Positions 10,735 to 23,024 of a stretch of 64,000 bases of DNA are shown one piece after another. The notes below the pieces were generated by a model, which saw only the letters and a program-made list of their open reading frames with translations, was not told the DNA's origin and did no database searches. Every line of letters begins with the position of its first letter. Position 1 is the stretch's first letter. A program made the translations under genes and the position numbers. Origin of the DNA: Chaetomium olivaceum (Eukaryota > Ascomycota > Sordariomycetes > Sordariales > Chaetomiaceae); the NCBI GenBank assembly GCA_039881045.1, contig JAYWVB010000009.1, positions 682,001 through 746,000 on the forward strand, written 5' to 3'.

Positions 10735-13380
10735 CGTGGGCCAGTGTCGATATTATCTTCTGCACGTGGGGGAAGACAATGACGTCTGGACACCCAAACA
10801 CAAGCAGCTTGTAAAGAACGACAGGGCGTAGTTGAGCGAGGGAATATATCAGAGACACGAACGAAGGCTGTAAACGCGGGGCCACCAATGATATCAGAAA
10901 GGACAGAGACTCCCGCAGCGGCACGGTCCCTCGATGCGCATGCAGTAGGGTCGCAGACGAGAACGACCAAAGACCAAGACGGCGATGGGAGGAGAGCTGG
11001 GGAAGTATAAATGGATGGTGGATGCCACATTACCGGGCCACCGTGGCCAACCACGTTGCGGAGGACGCTTCGATATTACCGTCCATCTGCTCGGTGCAGG
11101 TAACCTTGTCGCGCCAACGGCTCTCGAATCCCTTTCTCTTTTGCAACCATCACTCTCCGCTCTTTTGTGGAACGGGACATGGGATATCAGAAAGCAGCAA
11201 GTGCTCAGCAAGTATGCAAGCAACCTCTCGCCAACATTGGCCATAGGGGAACTACACGGACGAAGAGTGCAGCGGGTAACCTCTGCAAGCCTTCCGGCCG
11301 TGCCAATGAACTGACGTGATCAACGCAAGGAACGCTGGCCCTGTGCCTGAGAAGGCGGGTTGGGAGGGATGGGTAACGCAAGCGCAATATAAAAAGGGCC
11401 CGTAATGGCCAGCAGAGTGACGGTAGCCTCGCATCCCGCTAGCATTTCGATATTGAAGAGACAGCGCGTGGTAGCAAGCGAGTGGTAGCAAGCGATGCAG
11501 GCCCGGGGTCTAATACGAGCAGATCGTTCGGAAGCCCTCAGGCCGCAAGCTGCTTCCAAGGTTGAGCTCAAAAGAAAGAAGGTCGAGACGAACGGAAAGG
11601 CGGGAGATCCGGCAGGGCGCGCGCTGATCAGCCATGTTTGCGCGCAGGAGTATCAAACTCAGCCGGCGGCGGGCTGGCCAAAACGACCTGCCGCCTTCTG
11701 CAGAGACCAGGTTCATCGGAAAGCGATTGCCTTCGGCTGCAACCAAGGGTCGGATCAGAACCTATACTGCAACGATCAGCCGCATGTATTGGCGGCTGCT
11801 TTCCGGCAGATCTGGAGCACGGGGTGTACTGGGGAGGATCTGATGTTGAAAGCTTGGTATTCCCGCAAAGAGGATGACGCGGCAAAATATCCTAAATTCG
11901 AAAAACGACGCCCCAAATCACGACTTTGAATTCCGGCTGAAATGGAATCGACAATCGCTGTGGAGCTGCGGAGCGAACGGGCTGCACACCGAGAAGCAGG
12001 AATGGTTGCGAGAATGGCGTTACAAGCTGTGAGGTACCTACCTAGGTTATGTAAGTCAGGGGCTTGCAGCAGAGGATGAGGGGAAAGAGGGAGGGTTGCG
12101 CACCTATTGCAGCTAGGTAAGTAAGTTTGGTCGAGACTCTAGAACACGAACGAGTCGGAGTAAAAAGTGCATATTTTACGCTTGGCGAGAAGGGAAGCCA
12201 GGTACGGTCAACTCGTGATTGGGCGCTGTTGAGGTTGAGTGTTCCTGCCTTGACTTGCTCAAGAGTGCAGTTGATAGAAGCCATTTTGTGTCAGCGGCTG
12301 TCTATTTGGGGGACTGCCCCTTGGTTGCTCTTGCAAAGTTGGGAAACCTAGCAACGCGGATGGATGGGGTCTCAACGACACCCACCACTGCACGCCTTCC
12401 GTGGTTAGAACCCTAGATGGGCCGACCTAGACCTAGAACCCGCAGTGGAAGCGACGGGCGCCTTCCCCTTCTCGCCTTGGATGGATCCCATCCGAGAGTC
12501 CGGTCAGGTACGAGGTTCCTCTGCAGTTCGATAGAACACATTCGCTTCCATTGTCTGCGTGCAGCTGAAAGTGTTACTAAATCGAGTATCAGCCAATGCT
12601 GCATCAGCTGCCTGCCGTGTCCTGTGAAGCAAGCACGCTCCTGTGCGATACTACCGGGGTTAATAACGGCTCAGTCCGTCGCTCCCGACTCACTCATACC
12701 TTAAGGTACTTTACCTCAGGTAGCTCGTCATGCCACTGCAGCAGAGAGCAACGACTTGCCGAGTTCCCCGTTCCACTCGACAACTCCACGTCGGCGGACT
12801 GTGACACGTTGGTTGAGCTGTCGTGGTAACGTGCCATGCATGTTCCAGTCACGACTCGGTTCAGCTTTTCTTCTTCCCGCTGGCTGGCCTTCCTTGTCTA
12901 GTAACACCAACAACAGGATTCCGGGTTGCAGGCCCGTAAGCGAACAGGAGAGAGCATGCGCGGATTTCACAACGCAGGACAGCCCGTGGACACAGGGGAT
13001 GTGGTGTTAACGGATGGAGATGAGTACTCAACAGCCGCCTTCTCCCGACCTGCTCATCGGTTTCTGTCTTGAGTCATGGTTTAGTCATATCTCAGGTTAT
13101 CCTGGTTTGCATGCAGGTTCCCTAATAGCAATATCCATTGCGCAAATAATGCGTTAGTTGATACACTCTACTCTTCTAAGCAAACTCGCATATACCAGAA
13201 CAAACAATGAATAATACAGCTTTCCCCACTCCATCCATAACCCACCCGCCCCCAACCCTCATTACCCTCATCCTCCGACATCCTCATACCTACATACATA
13301 CAAACCATCCCTCATCAAATCAAAAACCCATTACCCATCCCCCAACGACCCAACACACCCACCCGGTTGCCCCATTCCAT
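10735..13380. other. Gene-free stretch, 2.6 kb
   Basis: Holds the chitin deacetylase promoter at its left side and the SEC12 3' UTR at its right. A plus-strand open frame at 11495-11929 lacks recognisable sequence, splice context and codon bias. TATA-like AATATAAAAAGG near 11385 and GGTACC-rich palindromic bits near 12031 and 12700 are seen, without a gene to attach them to. Confidence 0.55.
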
Positions 13381-15184
13381 TCATGCCACCATAGCCCCCA
13401 CCACCCCAGCAATCTCCCCAAACAGCACACCCCTAAACACGGCCTCGCCCATCTCCTCCCCCCACTGCCCGCCTTCTTCAGCGCCCCCTTCCACGCCTCG
13501 CGCTGCCCCTCCTCCAGCTCCCACCCCCTCGCCTGCCCGTGCCGTTCCTCGTCATGCCCCTCCACCACCCGCAGCACTTCTTCGTCCGTGACATGGTGAA
13601 GTACCACCTTCTCCGGCGTCTTGCCCCCCGCGGCAGCAGCAGCTGATGCCAAATCGTGATACTCCGCCAACACGCCACCGCCCACGGACGGGGCGAGGCC
13701 GTAGAACCGGCCCGGTTTGTGCCAGGTTAGGGGTAAAGTTGCGCGCGCCGATGACGGGCCGGGACGCGCCGCGTACTTCGAGGATGCCCTGTAGGAGGAG
13801 GGCGAGGAGGGCAAAGACGAGGGCGGAGCCGAGGAGGAGGTTTCGGGGGGAGGGGCGGCGGGGGTTGAGAGCGAGGATGTAGCGCGCGGTGGGTTGTTTA
13901 GTAGCAGTAGGGGGTGGTTGTGGGGAGTGGTTTGAGGGGGAGGGAGTGGATGATGCAGGTGTTGGCCATGGAGCCGATCGAGGCGAGTTTGAGGTAGGGG
14001 GTTACTGTTGGTGATGGTTTGGAGGGCGGGGTGAAGGGGGAAAAGGCTAGGCCAGAGATGGGCCGAGGTGGACTTCCTTGAGGGTGGTGACGGGGTGTAG
14101 AGGTTGGCGATGAGGTTGATGTCGCCAATGGATTGGTGGTCGAGCGGTACAGCGTGACGGAGCTGTCTTGGCCCGTCACGGCGATGGCGAATTGGGTGTC
14201 ACCTTGCTTGGACGTGGGTGTGGGTGGCGGGGAGAGGTTGCGGACGGCCATGCCGGTCGCGCGCGTGATGCTCTTGGGGAGATGTGCAGAGATGGCGAGC
14301 CGGCCTTTTCCTTCCTTCTCTTCCTTCCCTAGATCGGCCAGCTTGGGTAGGCGGAAGCCCTGGAGCACTGCGCCGCCCGCCTTGGGCTTGTTTGCGACCG
14401 CAAGCACGAATGTCGGGGTAAGGAAGCGTATGGACCGGAACGATGCGCGATCTGTGGCTCCGATCGCCTCCTCGATCGGCATCGTAAAAACTGAATGTGG
14501 ACCGCTGGTGGTAGTCTTGCCAACGACCACAGTGTAGATGTCGTAGTCATCGCAATATACCAACTGATGCTCGTCCTCCGAGATCTGCATCATGTCCATA
14601 TCCATAGCCTCCTTCGGGAGCTCCACTTTGCCTCTGAGCTTGGGTGTCTGGTTGTTGCTGGTCGCAGCAGGGATGTCAAAGATGGCGATCTGTGCATCTT
14701 TTGCGCGACCGATAGTGCCTGTCGCAACTGCGCCGACCTGGCCCGATATCCTCAGCAATCTCTGATACGCCTCTTTGTCTGTGGTTGAGAAGAAGGCGGA
14801 CCTCGAAATCTCGGCGATCTTAGGTTCGGCCTTCGCCTTGGAGGGTAGTTCGGCGGTAAACACCCTAAAATGTTCATTTTTCCCCTTCTTCAAGTCGTCT
14901 TCCGCCGAGTTGATCCCTGTGTAGAAATGAAGCAAATTATTCCTGCGGGAGCCGACAGCGAGGGTGTTGACGCTGTCTTCATCGCGGCTGAGTTCGATCT
15001 CGGAGTCGATTTGCAGCGTGCCCTCGTGAGATGCATCCAACACGGTGACTTTGTTTCCAACGCCACTCCGGGCAGCTCCACCACCGCCGCCCACTAATAG
15101 GCGGTTCGCATCCTCGGGGTCAAAGTCGAGGGCGTATAAGGGGTACGAGAGCCGTAGCTCGGCCGAGGGTATGGCAGGTGCCAT
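13381..15184 (-). CDS. SEC12: SEC12, ER-membrane guanine nucleotide exchange factor for Sar1
   Basis: Starts COPII vesicle budding by loading GTP on Sar1 at the ER. The ATG at 15184 (MAPAIPSAEL) is preferred over the upstream in-frame ATG at 15307 because family similarity begins there. The N-terminal WD40-like propeller includes the Sec12 signature GGGGGAARSGVGNKV (about residues 33-47) and later GQDSSVTLY. A transmembrane helix (NLLLGSALVFALLALLLQGI) is encoded near 13780-13850 and a lumenal tail follows, ending ...AGVVGAMVA. Three single-base breaks interrupt the frame: an extra base in the C run at 13910-13914, an extra base in a CCCC run at about 13733, and a missing base in a GGG run near 13476. 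Correcting the counts gives 600 residues. SEC12 is essential in yeast, so sequence errors are likelier than a pseudogene. Confidence 0.87.
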
Positions 15185-15880
15185 TGGATGCGACAATCGG
15201 TTGAATTTGGGTGTTAGGAATGGCGCGCGGCTGTTGTGGGAGACTCGACCAATTCGTGTATAGCTGGAAAGGCGACCTCGACGATTTAAGATGCCGACCT
15301 CGAACAAAGCTAATGTGACCGCGACGGAATGACGACGATGCCACGATGCCTCGTGGAACTCTCTCCCCAGCTGTGGAGTTTTGCGTCTTCTCTGTCCTTT
15401 GAGAACTATCCAATCAGCAATCGCGATCCCCTCTGGCCGTCAGCTCCAGGCTCTTGGCGGAGACCAGACCGGGTTGAGCTTTGAAGCTTCAGCAGTCGAG
15501 ACCCTGGGCTTCTGGGGGATGACGTCGCTGTCTTGGCGTTTCCGATCTTCTTCCTCAGCGTCGACACCGTGACGTCTGATTGACGGCGAATAGCAACACG
15601 CCTCGCGAAGGCAAACTCTTGTCCAAAAAAGCCGGACTCAGAAAGGTAAGTAAGATCGTGCACAGGAAAATAGAAGAGTGATAAGACAAAAAGAAAAACG
15701 AGAAAAACGACTCAAATAGTTTCAGAGAACTTTCGTTCCTACAAATCGGGCATTTACACGTGGAGTCGGGCCTGTTTTGCTCATGTGGTGGAAGGTAAGA
15801 GAGCTAATTTGAGGGCGCTATTACAAAATTACCGAATGATCCCCAGCGACTAACGGAGTGTTTACATTCAATCTGACCCA
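15185..15880. other. SEC12 upstream region / ALDH 3' flank
   Basis: Both flanking genes run leftward, so this 0.7 kb holds the SEC12 promoter and leader and the ALDH 3' UTR. An A-rich stretch (about 15660-15720) lies inside. No gene seen. Confidence 0.6.
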
Positions 15881-17569
15881 TCAACCCTCCATGTTCACAT
15901 GAATTGCCTTTGTGTTACAGTACGGCGCCAGCCCGGCCTCGCCCAGCTCCCTCCCAATACCCGACTGCTTGACTCCGCCGAATGGGATCCTGAAATCAGA
16001 ATCATTGCTGCTGTTGATCCAGACCATGCCCGCTTCGATTTCCCTAGCTACTCGGTGCGCCCGAACCAGGTCCCGAGTGAACAGTGCGGATCCAAGGCCG
16101 TATGTCGTGTCGTTCGCTAGTTGTATGGCGTCTTCCTCCGTGTTGAACTTGACAATGGCCACGCAAGGGCCAAAGATCTCCTCCTGGAAAATCTTCATGG
16201 TGGGCTTCACATTGGTGAATACCGTGGGCGCAATGAAGAAACCTTTGCCTTTTTGCGGCGCCGGTTCACCGCCCAGGGCAATAGTTGCGCCTTCTTCTTG
16301 TCCAGACTTGATGTAGGAGAGCACACGGTCATATTGCGCCTTGGTTACCTGAGGTCCCTGAAAGGTTGCCTCCTCGAACGGGTCGCCCACCACCGAGATC
16401 TCTTCCACCTTGGCCTTGAATCGCTTGATGAACTCGTCATAAACATTCTCCTGAACTAGGATTCGGGACGTGGCGGTGCAGATCTGGCCTTGGTTGCTCA
16501 TGATGCCGATGTGAGACCATTTGGCTGCGAGATCAAGGTCGGCATCCTCAAAAATAATGAGTGGCGACTTGCCTCCGGTCTCGAGGGTGATGTTCTTCAT
16601 GCTAGTCGCAGCCATCTTCATGATCTCCTTGCCCGTCGCCGTGCTGCCCGTAAAAGCGATCTTGTCCACGTTGGGGTGCTGCACGAGGGCCGAGCCGGCC
16701 TCCCGGCCGTGGCCGTTGATGATGTTCACCACGCCTGGGAAACCGGCCTCCTTGATGAGCTGTGCCACGTACAGCATCGAGAGAGGAGTCTGCTCGGCGA
16801 GTTTGAGGACCACCGTGTTTCCACAGCAAAGGGCCGGTCCTAGCTTCCACGCGGCCATGTCCAGGGGATAGTTCCATGGGATAATCTGGCCGCAGACGCC
16901 CAAGGGCTCCTTGACCGTGTAGGCGAACTTGGCTGGGCCAACATCGATGACTTGACCGAAGTTCTTGTCGGCATACCCGGCATAGTATTTGAATACGTTG
17001 ACTATCTCGGGCAGATTCTCATTGAGAGCGACAGAGTACGGCTTGCCGTTGTCAAGACACTCAATAGTGGCCAGTGTCTCTGCATGCTGCGCCACCAAGT
17101 CCGCGAGCCTCGACATCAGCGCGCCTCGGTCAGTCCCCGAGAGAGATTTCCACGAAGGATCCTTGAAGGCCTTGCGGGCAGCGGCCACAGCCATGTCAAC
17201 ATCATCAGATGTCGCGGCAAAGACGGAGCAGATCTCCTCCTCCGTTCTAAGTAGCATGATTAGCTACGACCTCCTTACCGGGGCAGTAGGGCGGGGTACA
17301 AACGTAGGGTTGATGGAGGTGATCGTCTGGCCATTGCTACTTTTGACAAACTCATTGTTGATGAAGAGACCCAGCGGCTGAGTCCACTTCTTGCCGTTCG
17401 GCGCTGAGAGTTCGACCTCCATCGTTCTTGAGTTGGTTTGTTGTCGAGCTTGTGGAGTCAAAGAGAAGCTGCGCAAAGCTCCCGCAATGATGAATTTGCT
17501 TGACAGGTTTCTGCGGGTGGGATTGAACCAGGCCGAAGCACACGGAATTCGCGGCAAGCGGGTGGCCAT
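15881..17569 (-). CDS. NAD(P)+-dependent aldehyde dehydrogenase
   Basis: Oxidises aldehydes such as acetaldehyde to acids. Exons: 17569-17304 and 17246-15881; intron 17303-17247 (GTTTGT...CTTAG, 57 nt) restores NPTTEEEICSVF. Family motifs: PWNYPLDM in the Rossmann domain, FTGSTATGK, catalytic Glu in LETGGKSP, catalytic Cys in GQICTATSR, and EEIFGPC; the frame is intact. From the ATG at 17422 (MEVELSAPNGKK) the protein is 494 residues, the usual cytosolic length. From the in-frame ATG at 17569 it gains 49 residues rich in Arg and Ser with few acids (ALRSFSLTPQAR), resembling a mitochondrial presequence. Both isoforms may be made. A further ATG at 17602 adds little. Substrate and cofactor preference cannot be told. 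Confidence 0.93.
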
Positions 17570-18419
17570 TGTGTCTGCATTTATACCGGGAGTTTGCCTC
17601 AACCCCTCCTCCTCTGCAGATGATTGATAGGTGGTTGCACAAGGCGGGGGCTACCACACACTGCGTGATGGTTCCATCCACCTCGGGAAGGGAGCTCCAC
17701 GGACCAAGTCTTGAATCCAAATCGCCAAGTGCGACCTGATGGGCTTACTTTACCGCGGGTGTTGCCCCTCCTTCCTTACACAGTAATCTATAAGCAATAA
17801 CGGTACCTAAGTTTCAGTACTGGTACGTTAGGAGGAGCTAAACCAATCCCAAGTGCGAAAGCTGACAGTGCGCTAACGCATCACCCAGGTCTTGAACCAT
17901 TATCTCCGGCTTGACTCTCAGGCTTTCAACTGCAGGCGACAGTGACGATGTATGCTGATGGACGCGGATGCGCATGCAAGATATCACCAGGGGGCACTGT
18001 GTAACCAATCAGAGAATTACTATTGTCTCGGCGTTCTTGGCATTACATCGCTGCTGTTAAAGGGTGCTCCGGATATAACGAGGATTCCGTCTTCATCCCG
18101 AGTTCATGAAATGTAGCAAGATAGAGCATTCTGTCGTAGACCGGCCCGGCGTGGTGAAGTTATTGCCAATATCATCCATTAGCCTCCAGACCAGCTATAT
18201 TTTCCAATGTCTTAGTTCAATATCAGAGACTCAGAGCCCCTTACCACCACCAATTTGCGGCACGTGCCTGGTCCCATCTCTGCCCCCCAAGAAGGGATCT
18301 GTGACATAATTGAACAGCTGCGTCAGCCAACCGTCGCCAACCTTCGCCAACCTTCGGCCCATCCGGCCCACGCGATACCCATTCCATCCCCTCGGATATG
18401 CGACACCAAGCTTCCCATC
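17570..18419. promoter_or_regulatory. Divergent promoter region ALDH / LMBR1 protein
   Basis: About 0.85 kb separates the ALDH start (minus) from the start of the LMBR1-type gene (plus), so both promoters lie here. GGTACC- and GTAC-rich short palindromic bits occur near 17800-17830. No defined operator could be assigned. Confidence 0.5.
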
Positions 18420-20689
18420 ATGATTGAAATAGCGACATCGCTCGCCGTCGCCGGTACCGTCACTCGTCTTTGCGCTGGTCGCGCTGCTTTGCATCTCGGT
18501 CGTCGCCCTCCTCATCCTCCGATACTACCTCCCGCTGCGAACCACCCCGCCTACCTCCTCGTCCCCGTCTTCTTTGCGCTATGGCTTCCCGCGAGCATGG
18601 TCCTGCTGGTGCCAATAGACTTGGCATCCAGCGCCATGGTCGATGACATTGACGCTAGGGGCATATGGTTAAACTCGAGAACCCTCAGGGTGTCGTGGAG
18701 GATAACATACTGGCTGACCTTTGCCTTGACTTGGTACGTACCGTTGTCTACCTGTACAGCGCACGTATTCAGTTCTCTAACCCATTCGCCTTATTCTGTA
18801 GGTTCATCCTCCCTATCCTCGGCGAATACTCGGATTCCGGATACCGCGAACCAAAGGGAAAGATCCTCGACTCCCTTCGTGCGAACGCCCAATACTACGC
18901 CATGGTCTTCGGGTCTGGAGCCGTCGGGCTTATTTACGTCCTGATATCCTACGGACACTTCTCAGAGTCGCTCAAGAGCACCGTCATGGCTCTTGCATAC
19001 TGCTGGGGTTTGATTCTGGCTATCTACCTGATGGGCCACGGCCTCGTCTCCATACCCCGACGGCTGTTCCGCAACGCCAACGTTAGCGGCAGGTTGCGCC
19101 GGATCCAGATTCAGGCGCCCAAGGTCTATGAGAGGATGGACGATGCCGAGATGGATTTGGAGGATCTTGAGTTGCAGGTGGCCGAGCTCGGTCGTCGCAA
19201 GGGAGGCAGCGCCAGCTTCTTCCAGGATTGGATCGAGGAATTGCTCGACATGACGAACTTGCCAGAGTCACAGCCCGGCCGAGTGACCGCTGTCCGAGGC
19301 TCCGGGAATCAGAGTCCGCTTCCGAACGTTATCACCGAGAAGTACCTCGCTGAGCTTACTAGGCGGCTCGTCAGGGCGAGGCATGCCCGCTCAAGATACG
19401 TCAGCGAGTGGAATCGGTTGCTGCGAGACGCTGTCAAGACGCAAGCAATTCTGGACTCGGCAGCCTCCAAGAAGTTGGATTTTGGCAAGGCCTCTCCCAA
19501 CGCAGGTTTCTGGGACAGACATACCCTCTTCACGCCCTACACGCGCTTCCTATTCCACTACCACTTCGTCCCGCATTTCCAGAGCGCATTGGCTGCTGTT
19601 CTCTCCGTGGCCTCCGTCTGCATCGTCTGGTCTGAACTCGTCAAGGGCCTTTTCCCGCAGCTTTCCGTCATCCGTTACAGTGTTATCCACCACCAAGTCG
19701 CCTCCAAAGGCCAAGTCGGCTTCGCTGGTCAGGCAATCGCCGCTCTATGGATGCTCTACATGTGCGCTGCCGCCCTCATCTCCATCACCGAAGTCAAGGT
19801 CTGGCGTGGCCGCGCCCTCGTGCGCCGCAACACCGCCCAGGAATCCGCCTTCTGGTACGCCAGCCAGGTCGCCCGCCTCAGCGTGCCCCTGACCTACAAC
19901 TTCATGACCTTCCTCGGCAGCATCTACCGCGACACCGTCTTCTACGACTTCCTCGGCCAGCTCATCAACCTCACCCCGCTCGGCACCTGGTTCGACTACC
20001 TCTTCCCCGCCTTCATCCTCCTCCCCGTCTGCGCCACCCTCTTCGGCCTCTACGGCCGCGTCAAGCGCGTCGTCGGCTTCGGCGTGGACGTCCTCGACGA
20101 TGACGAAGACGAAGACAGCAGCGGCGCCGGCCGGGGACCCGCTTGGAGCAACCGCGCCTGGCGCGAAGGCCGCGACCTCATCGAGCGCGAGCTCAACGGC
20201 ACCTCGGCCGCCATCCGCGCCCGCCGCACCGACGCGCCCCCCGCTGGTGCCCCTGGTGGCCGTCCCGCGCCCATCCTCTCCATCCCGCGCGCCGGCCGCA
20301 GAGACGGCACCAGCCCCACCGTCCCCGGCGGTGGCCCGACCACCCCCTTTGGCACGTCGCCCAACGCCGGCCCGTCTTACGGCCGGCCGCAGGCCAATAC
20401 CTCCGCGAGGCGGGTCGGCCGTGCGACGACGGCGGTACTAGTGGCTGGCGAGGACGAGGAGAATTTCTTCGAGGCGTTTGGGCACCGCGTCAAGAATACC
20501 ATTGATACGCTGGACACGCCGAGGTGGTTGCAGGATTTTGGGCAGGGGATCAAGAAGCCGAAGTGGATGGGCGGGGATGACGATGGTGATGATGCGGGTC
20601 GGGGTAGGAGTGGGAGTGGGGGAGGGTGGTTTGGTGGTGGTGGTTCTGGTGGTAGGGGTAATGGTGGGGAGGGGAGGATAAGGCTGTAG
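18420..20689 (+). CDS. LMBR1-domain multi-pass membrane protein
   Basis: Member of the LMBR1/limb-region family of about nine-helix membrane proteins, whose role in fungi is unsettled. Intron 18734-18801 (GTACGT, CTCTAAC branch, CTGTAG; 68 nt) joins LTFALTW to FILPILGEYSDSG. Helices include YLLVPVFFALWLPASMVLLV, the segment after FILPILG, ALAYCWGLILAIYLMG and, after a cytoplasmic coiled region (about 19100-19480), ALAAVLSVASVCIVW and later ones. The C-terminus is a Gly/Arg/Asp-rich disordered tail. The total is 733 residues, but the first 40 are suspect: a second frame over 18462-18537 encodes the expected first helix (SLVFALVALLCISVVALLIL), so an extra base near 18460 and a missing C near 18543 probably cancel. 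Codons are almost all C-ending up to 20390, then G/T-rich. Confidence 0.85.
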
Positions 20690-21328
20690 GTGTGTGTGGC
20701 GCTTAGACTTTGGCTTTGGTTTTGCTATTTTTCTTGGGTAGGTAGCGTGCATATCCCGTCCATCCGGTTTGATGGTTTGGTTGGTTTTTTTGTGTGTTTG
20801 GGGTTGCTGGTCTCTGGGTGGGCATTATTTGGCGTCTTCTGGCCGGGACGGATTCTTCCGGATGGGAGAGTCTCAACTCGGTTCCATGGCTGCTGGTTGT
20901 GTAGAATTATTGTCGGTAATACAGACTTCGGTTTCAGATACCGCGTTAGCTTGCCAGGGAAGGGCAAATCCGTTCCCCGGCTTCATTTCAGTTTGGCCTG
21001 GGATAAACAGGACATGGGAATGTGCCTTGAAGGGGACATCGGAACAGGATTGATCCACAACAATAAATATGATTTATGAAGAGTTCGGACCGCTCGTTGT
21101 CCGTTGATTCCGCCCACATGGTCCTCTCCTCCGTCTCATTCCCTGGGTATCTATTCGATGAAAAGAAAATTGTAAGCCCATCAAACGCCAAGTCCACAGC
21201 CTAGCCTGCTGTCCCGTCTACCCCATCCGCAGATATGCACCAAATACTATACCCATTCCCATGCGCCTAGTACCATCTCCATTCCAACTCTCTTATAATC
21301 ACATGATGAAATCCTTGTGCACAGCACC
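20690..21328. other. Convergent intergenic, 0.64 kb
   Basis: Contains the 3' UTRs of the LMBR1-type gene and the unassigned leftward gene. The first 150 bases continue the GT-rich composition of the upstream gene's 3' end. No gene seen. Confidence 0.6.
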
Positions 21329-23024
21329 TCAGATGAAAATATCAACCTCCACCACCCCACCCGAACGTCTGGCATTGTAGATGGCCAGGACAGCACGATC
21401 CCACTCCTCTTCGCTAGTCACTGTCTTAGTGTCAAAGGGCGTGTGAATCATGTAAACCGGGTCCTGACCGGCGGCTTCGAAGGCAGCCTTGAGACTGGAG
21501 AAGGCACCGCTGGAAATCATGTAGTCGGTATGCCGGTACGTGCTGCAGGGCGCGAGGTCGTCACCGTCGGTCTTGTCCTTGACATATATGTGATACTTCA
21601 GCCGCGCGTTGGCGGGGACCTCGACATCATAGTGGACCTGGTTGATGCCCAGTACCGCCTCGCTGCACTTGCGCTTCTTGCCGGCACTCGCGTCCTTGGC
21701 GATGGCTTCGAAGAAGGACTGACTCGCCAGGGTAGGCAGTGGGCTCTGTGGGGAGTCGGTGGGTTGGGCGGGCGGGGAGTCGGTAGGTCGGGCAGAGGGG
21801 GAATCGGCAGGTCGGGCAGAGGGAGCCGGGGACGGCGGCGGCGAGGGGTTTGCCTCCAGGAGCCGAGATTGGGCCCGTATGATGCTTTGATGCTTCTGCT
21901 TCTGGTTGGTGTAGACGCGGTAGAGGACCGTGACGAAGCCACATAAGAGACTAGATGAGTTGTTAGTTTTTTCCTCAGGACTTTTGAAGGAAACGTACTT
22001 ACACTGATGAGTCCCTGGGCCAGAGAGTCCTTCGGATGCAGCGGTCTCATGGTCCTCACCAAACCAGGCACGGCCCCATTCCTTGGAGATTAACATATAG
22101 AACGCGATCTTGACGAGGATCTTCTTGGTCTCGGTGGGGCGACTGGCGGGCTGTGCGACGAGCGTCGCGAGAGGGGGCTCTCCTAGGAGCTTCTTCATAT
22201 CCGCCATGAGACGCTTACCCTCCGCAGCATTCAGCTCGAGGTAGCCATAAAGAACCTCCACCCTAGTTTGGCGGTCTAGCACTCGTTAGCTATTGACTGG
22301 CAAAGACAGAAGAGCGGTTTGAGAGCTTACTAAGTGTGATGTAGTAGATTAGGTCCTCGGCGAATTTGGAGTCCTGGTCGATGCGCCGCGGCAAGCGAAT
22401 GAACGAATTGGTGGTGCTGTTTGCGTAGCGGAAACCCGGGATTTGCGTGGTGAGGATTTCGTCGTCTCGGATAGCATCGCTTTCTTGTCTTTCTGCTTGA
22501 GCATTAACAGGCGGTTCGTCGCTTGCGTCGGCCTCCCAGAGGCCCGTGAGTTCGGCTTCCAGGGCCGCATCGTCAAGAAGGTCCTCGGGCGAGGATGCCG
22601 CGGGTCCAGAGCCAGAAGCAGAAACTTGGGTACTAACCACGAGGTCACCTGAAGTGTGTCCATGCTGGTGCGATAAAGAGGCAACCAGAGGATCAGGGAC
22701 TGCGGGGAGCGAGAGCCGAGGCAGCACCGGGGGAGGGAGCTGGGGCAGCGAGAGGGTGGGGTGCTGAGCCGACCGGGTCTGCGTGTGGTCGGCGGCGGAG
22801 TCGAGCTGCGCAGGAGGGTTAGTCGCCTCATGAGGGCGCTCTTGCGACAAAGGCAATTCTGGCTCACAGTCGGCCCCGTGTGGTGGTGCCTCAACCTCGG
22901 CGGCGGGTTCCGTAAAGAGGGAACCCAGCTCGCCATCCTGGTCGTCGCCCCCAAAGAGCGAGTCCACGTCGTCGTCCCCCTGCAAATAGCGCGCGACGAG
23001 TTCCAGGCCAGTTGTTTCTTCCAT
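21329..23024 (-). CDS. Uncharacterised 528-aa protein
   Basis: Exons 23024-22331, 22275-22005 and 21950-21329 with introns 22330-22276 (GTAAGC...GCTAG) and 22004-21951 (GTGTAA...TCTAG, CTAAC branch). All phases match, giving 528 residues. A more canonical GTAAGT two bases downstream of the second donor breaks the frame. The N-terminus is acidic and Pro/Ser-rich (about 1-190). A helical centre (RQTRVEVLYGYLELN, KKILVKIAFYMLISKEWGRAWFG) follows, then a hydrophobic LLCGFVTVLYRVY stretch, a Pro/Ser repeat with SARPADSP/SARPTDSP units, a basic KKRKC motif, and a compact mixed alpha/beta C-terminal part with GINQVHYDVEVP and SGGVVEVDIFI. I do not recognise the family. The regular splice sites and codon bias argue for a real gene. 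Confidence 0.7.

Noticed and set aside
11495..11929. Possible 144-aa gene in the space left of SEC12
   Set aside because: No recognisable sequence, codon bias or splice context.
13381..13920. Programmed frameshifting or pseudogene status for SEC12
   Set aside because: Three separate shifts in both directions, each at or next to a short run, and an essential function; sequencing error is simpler.
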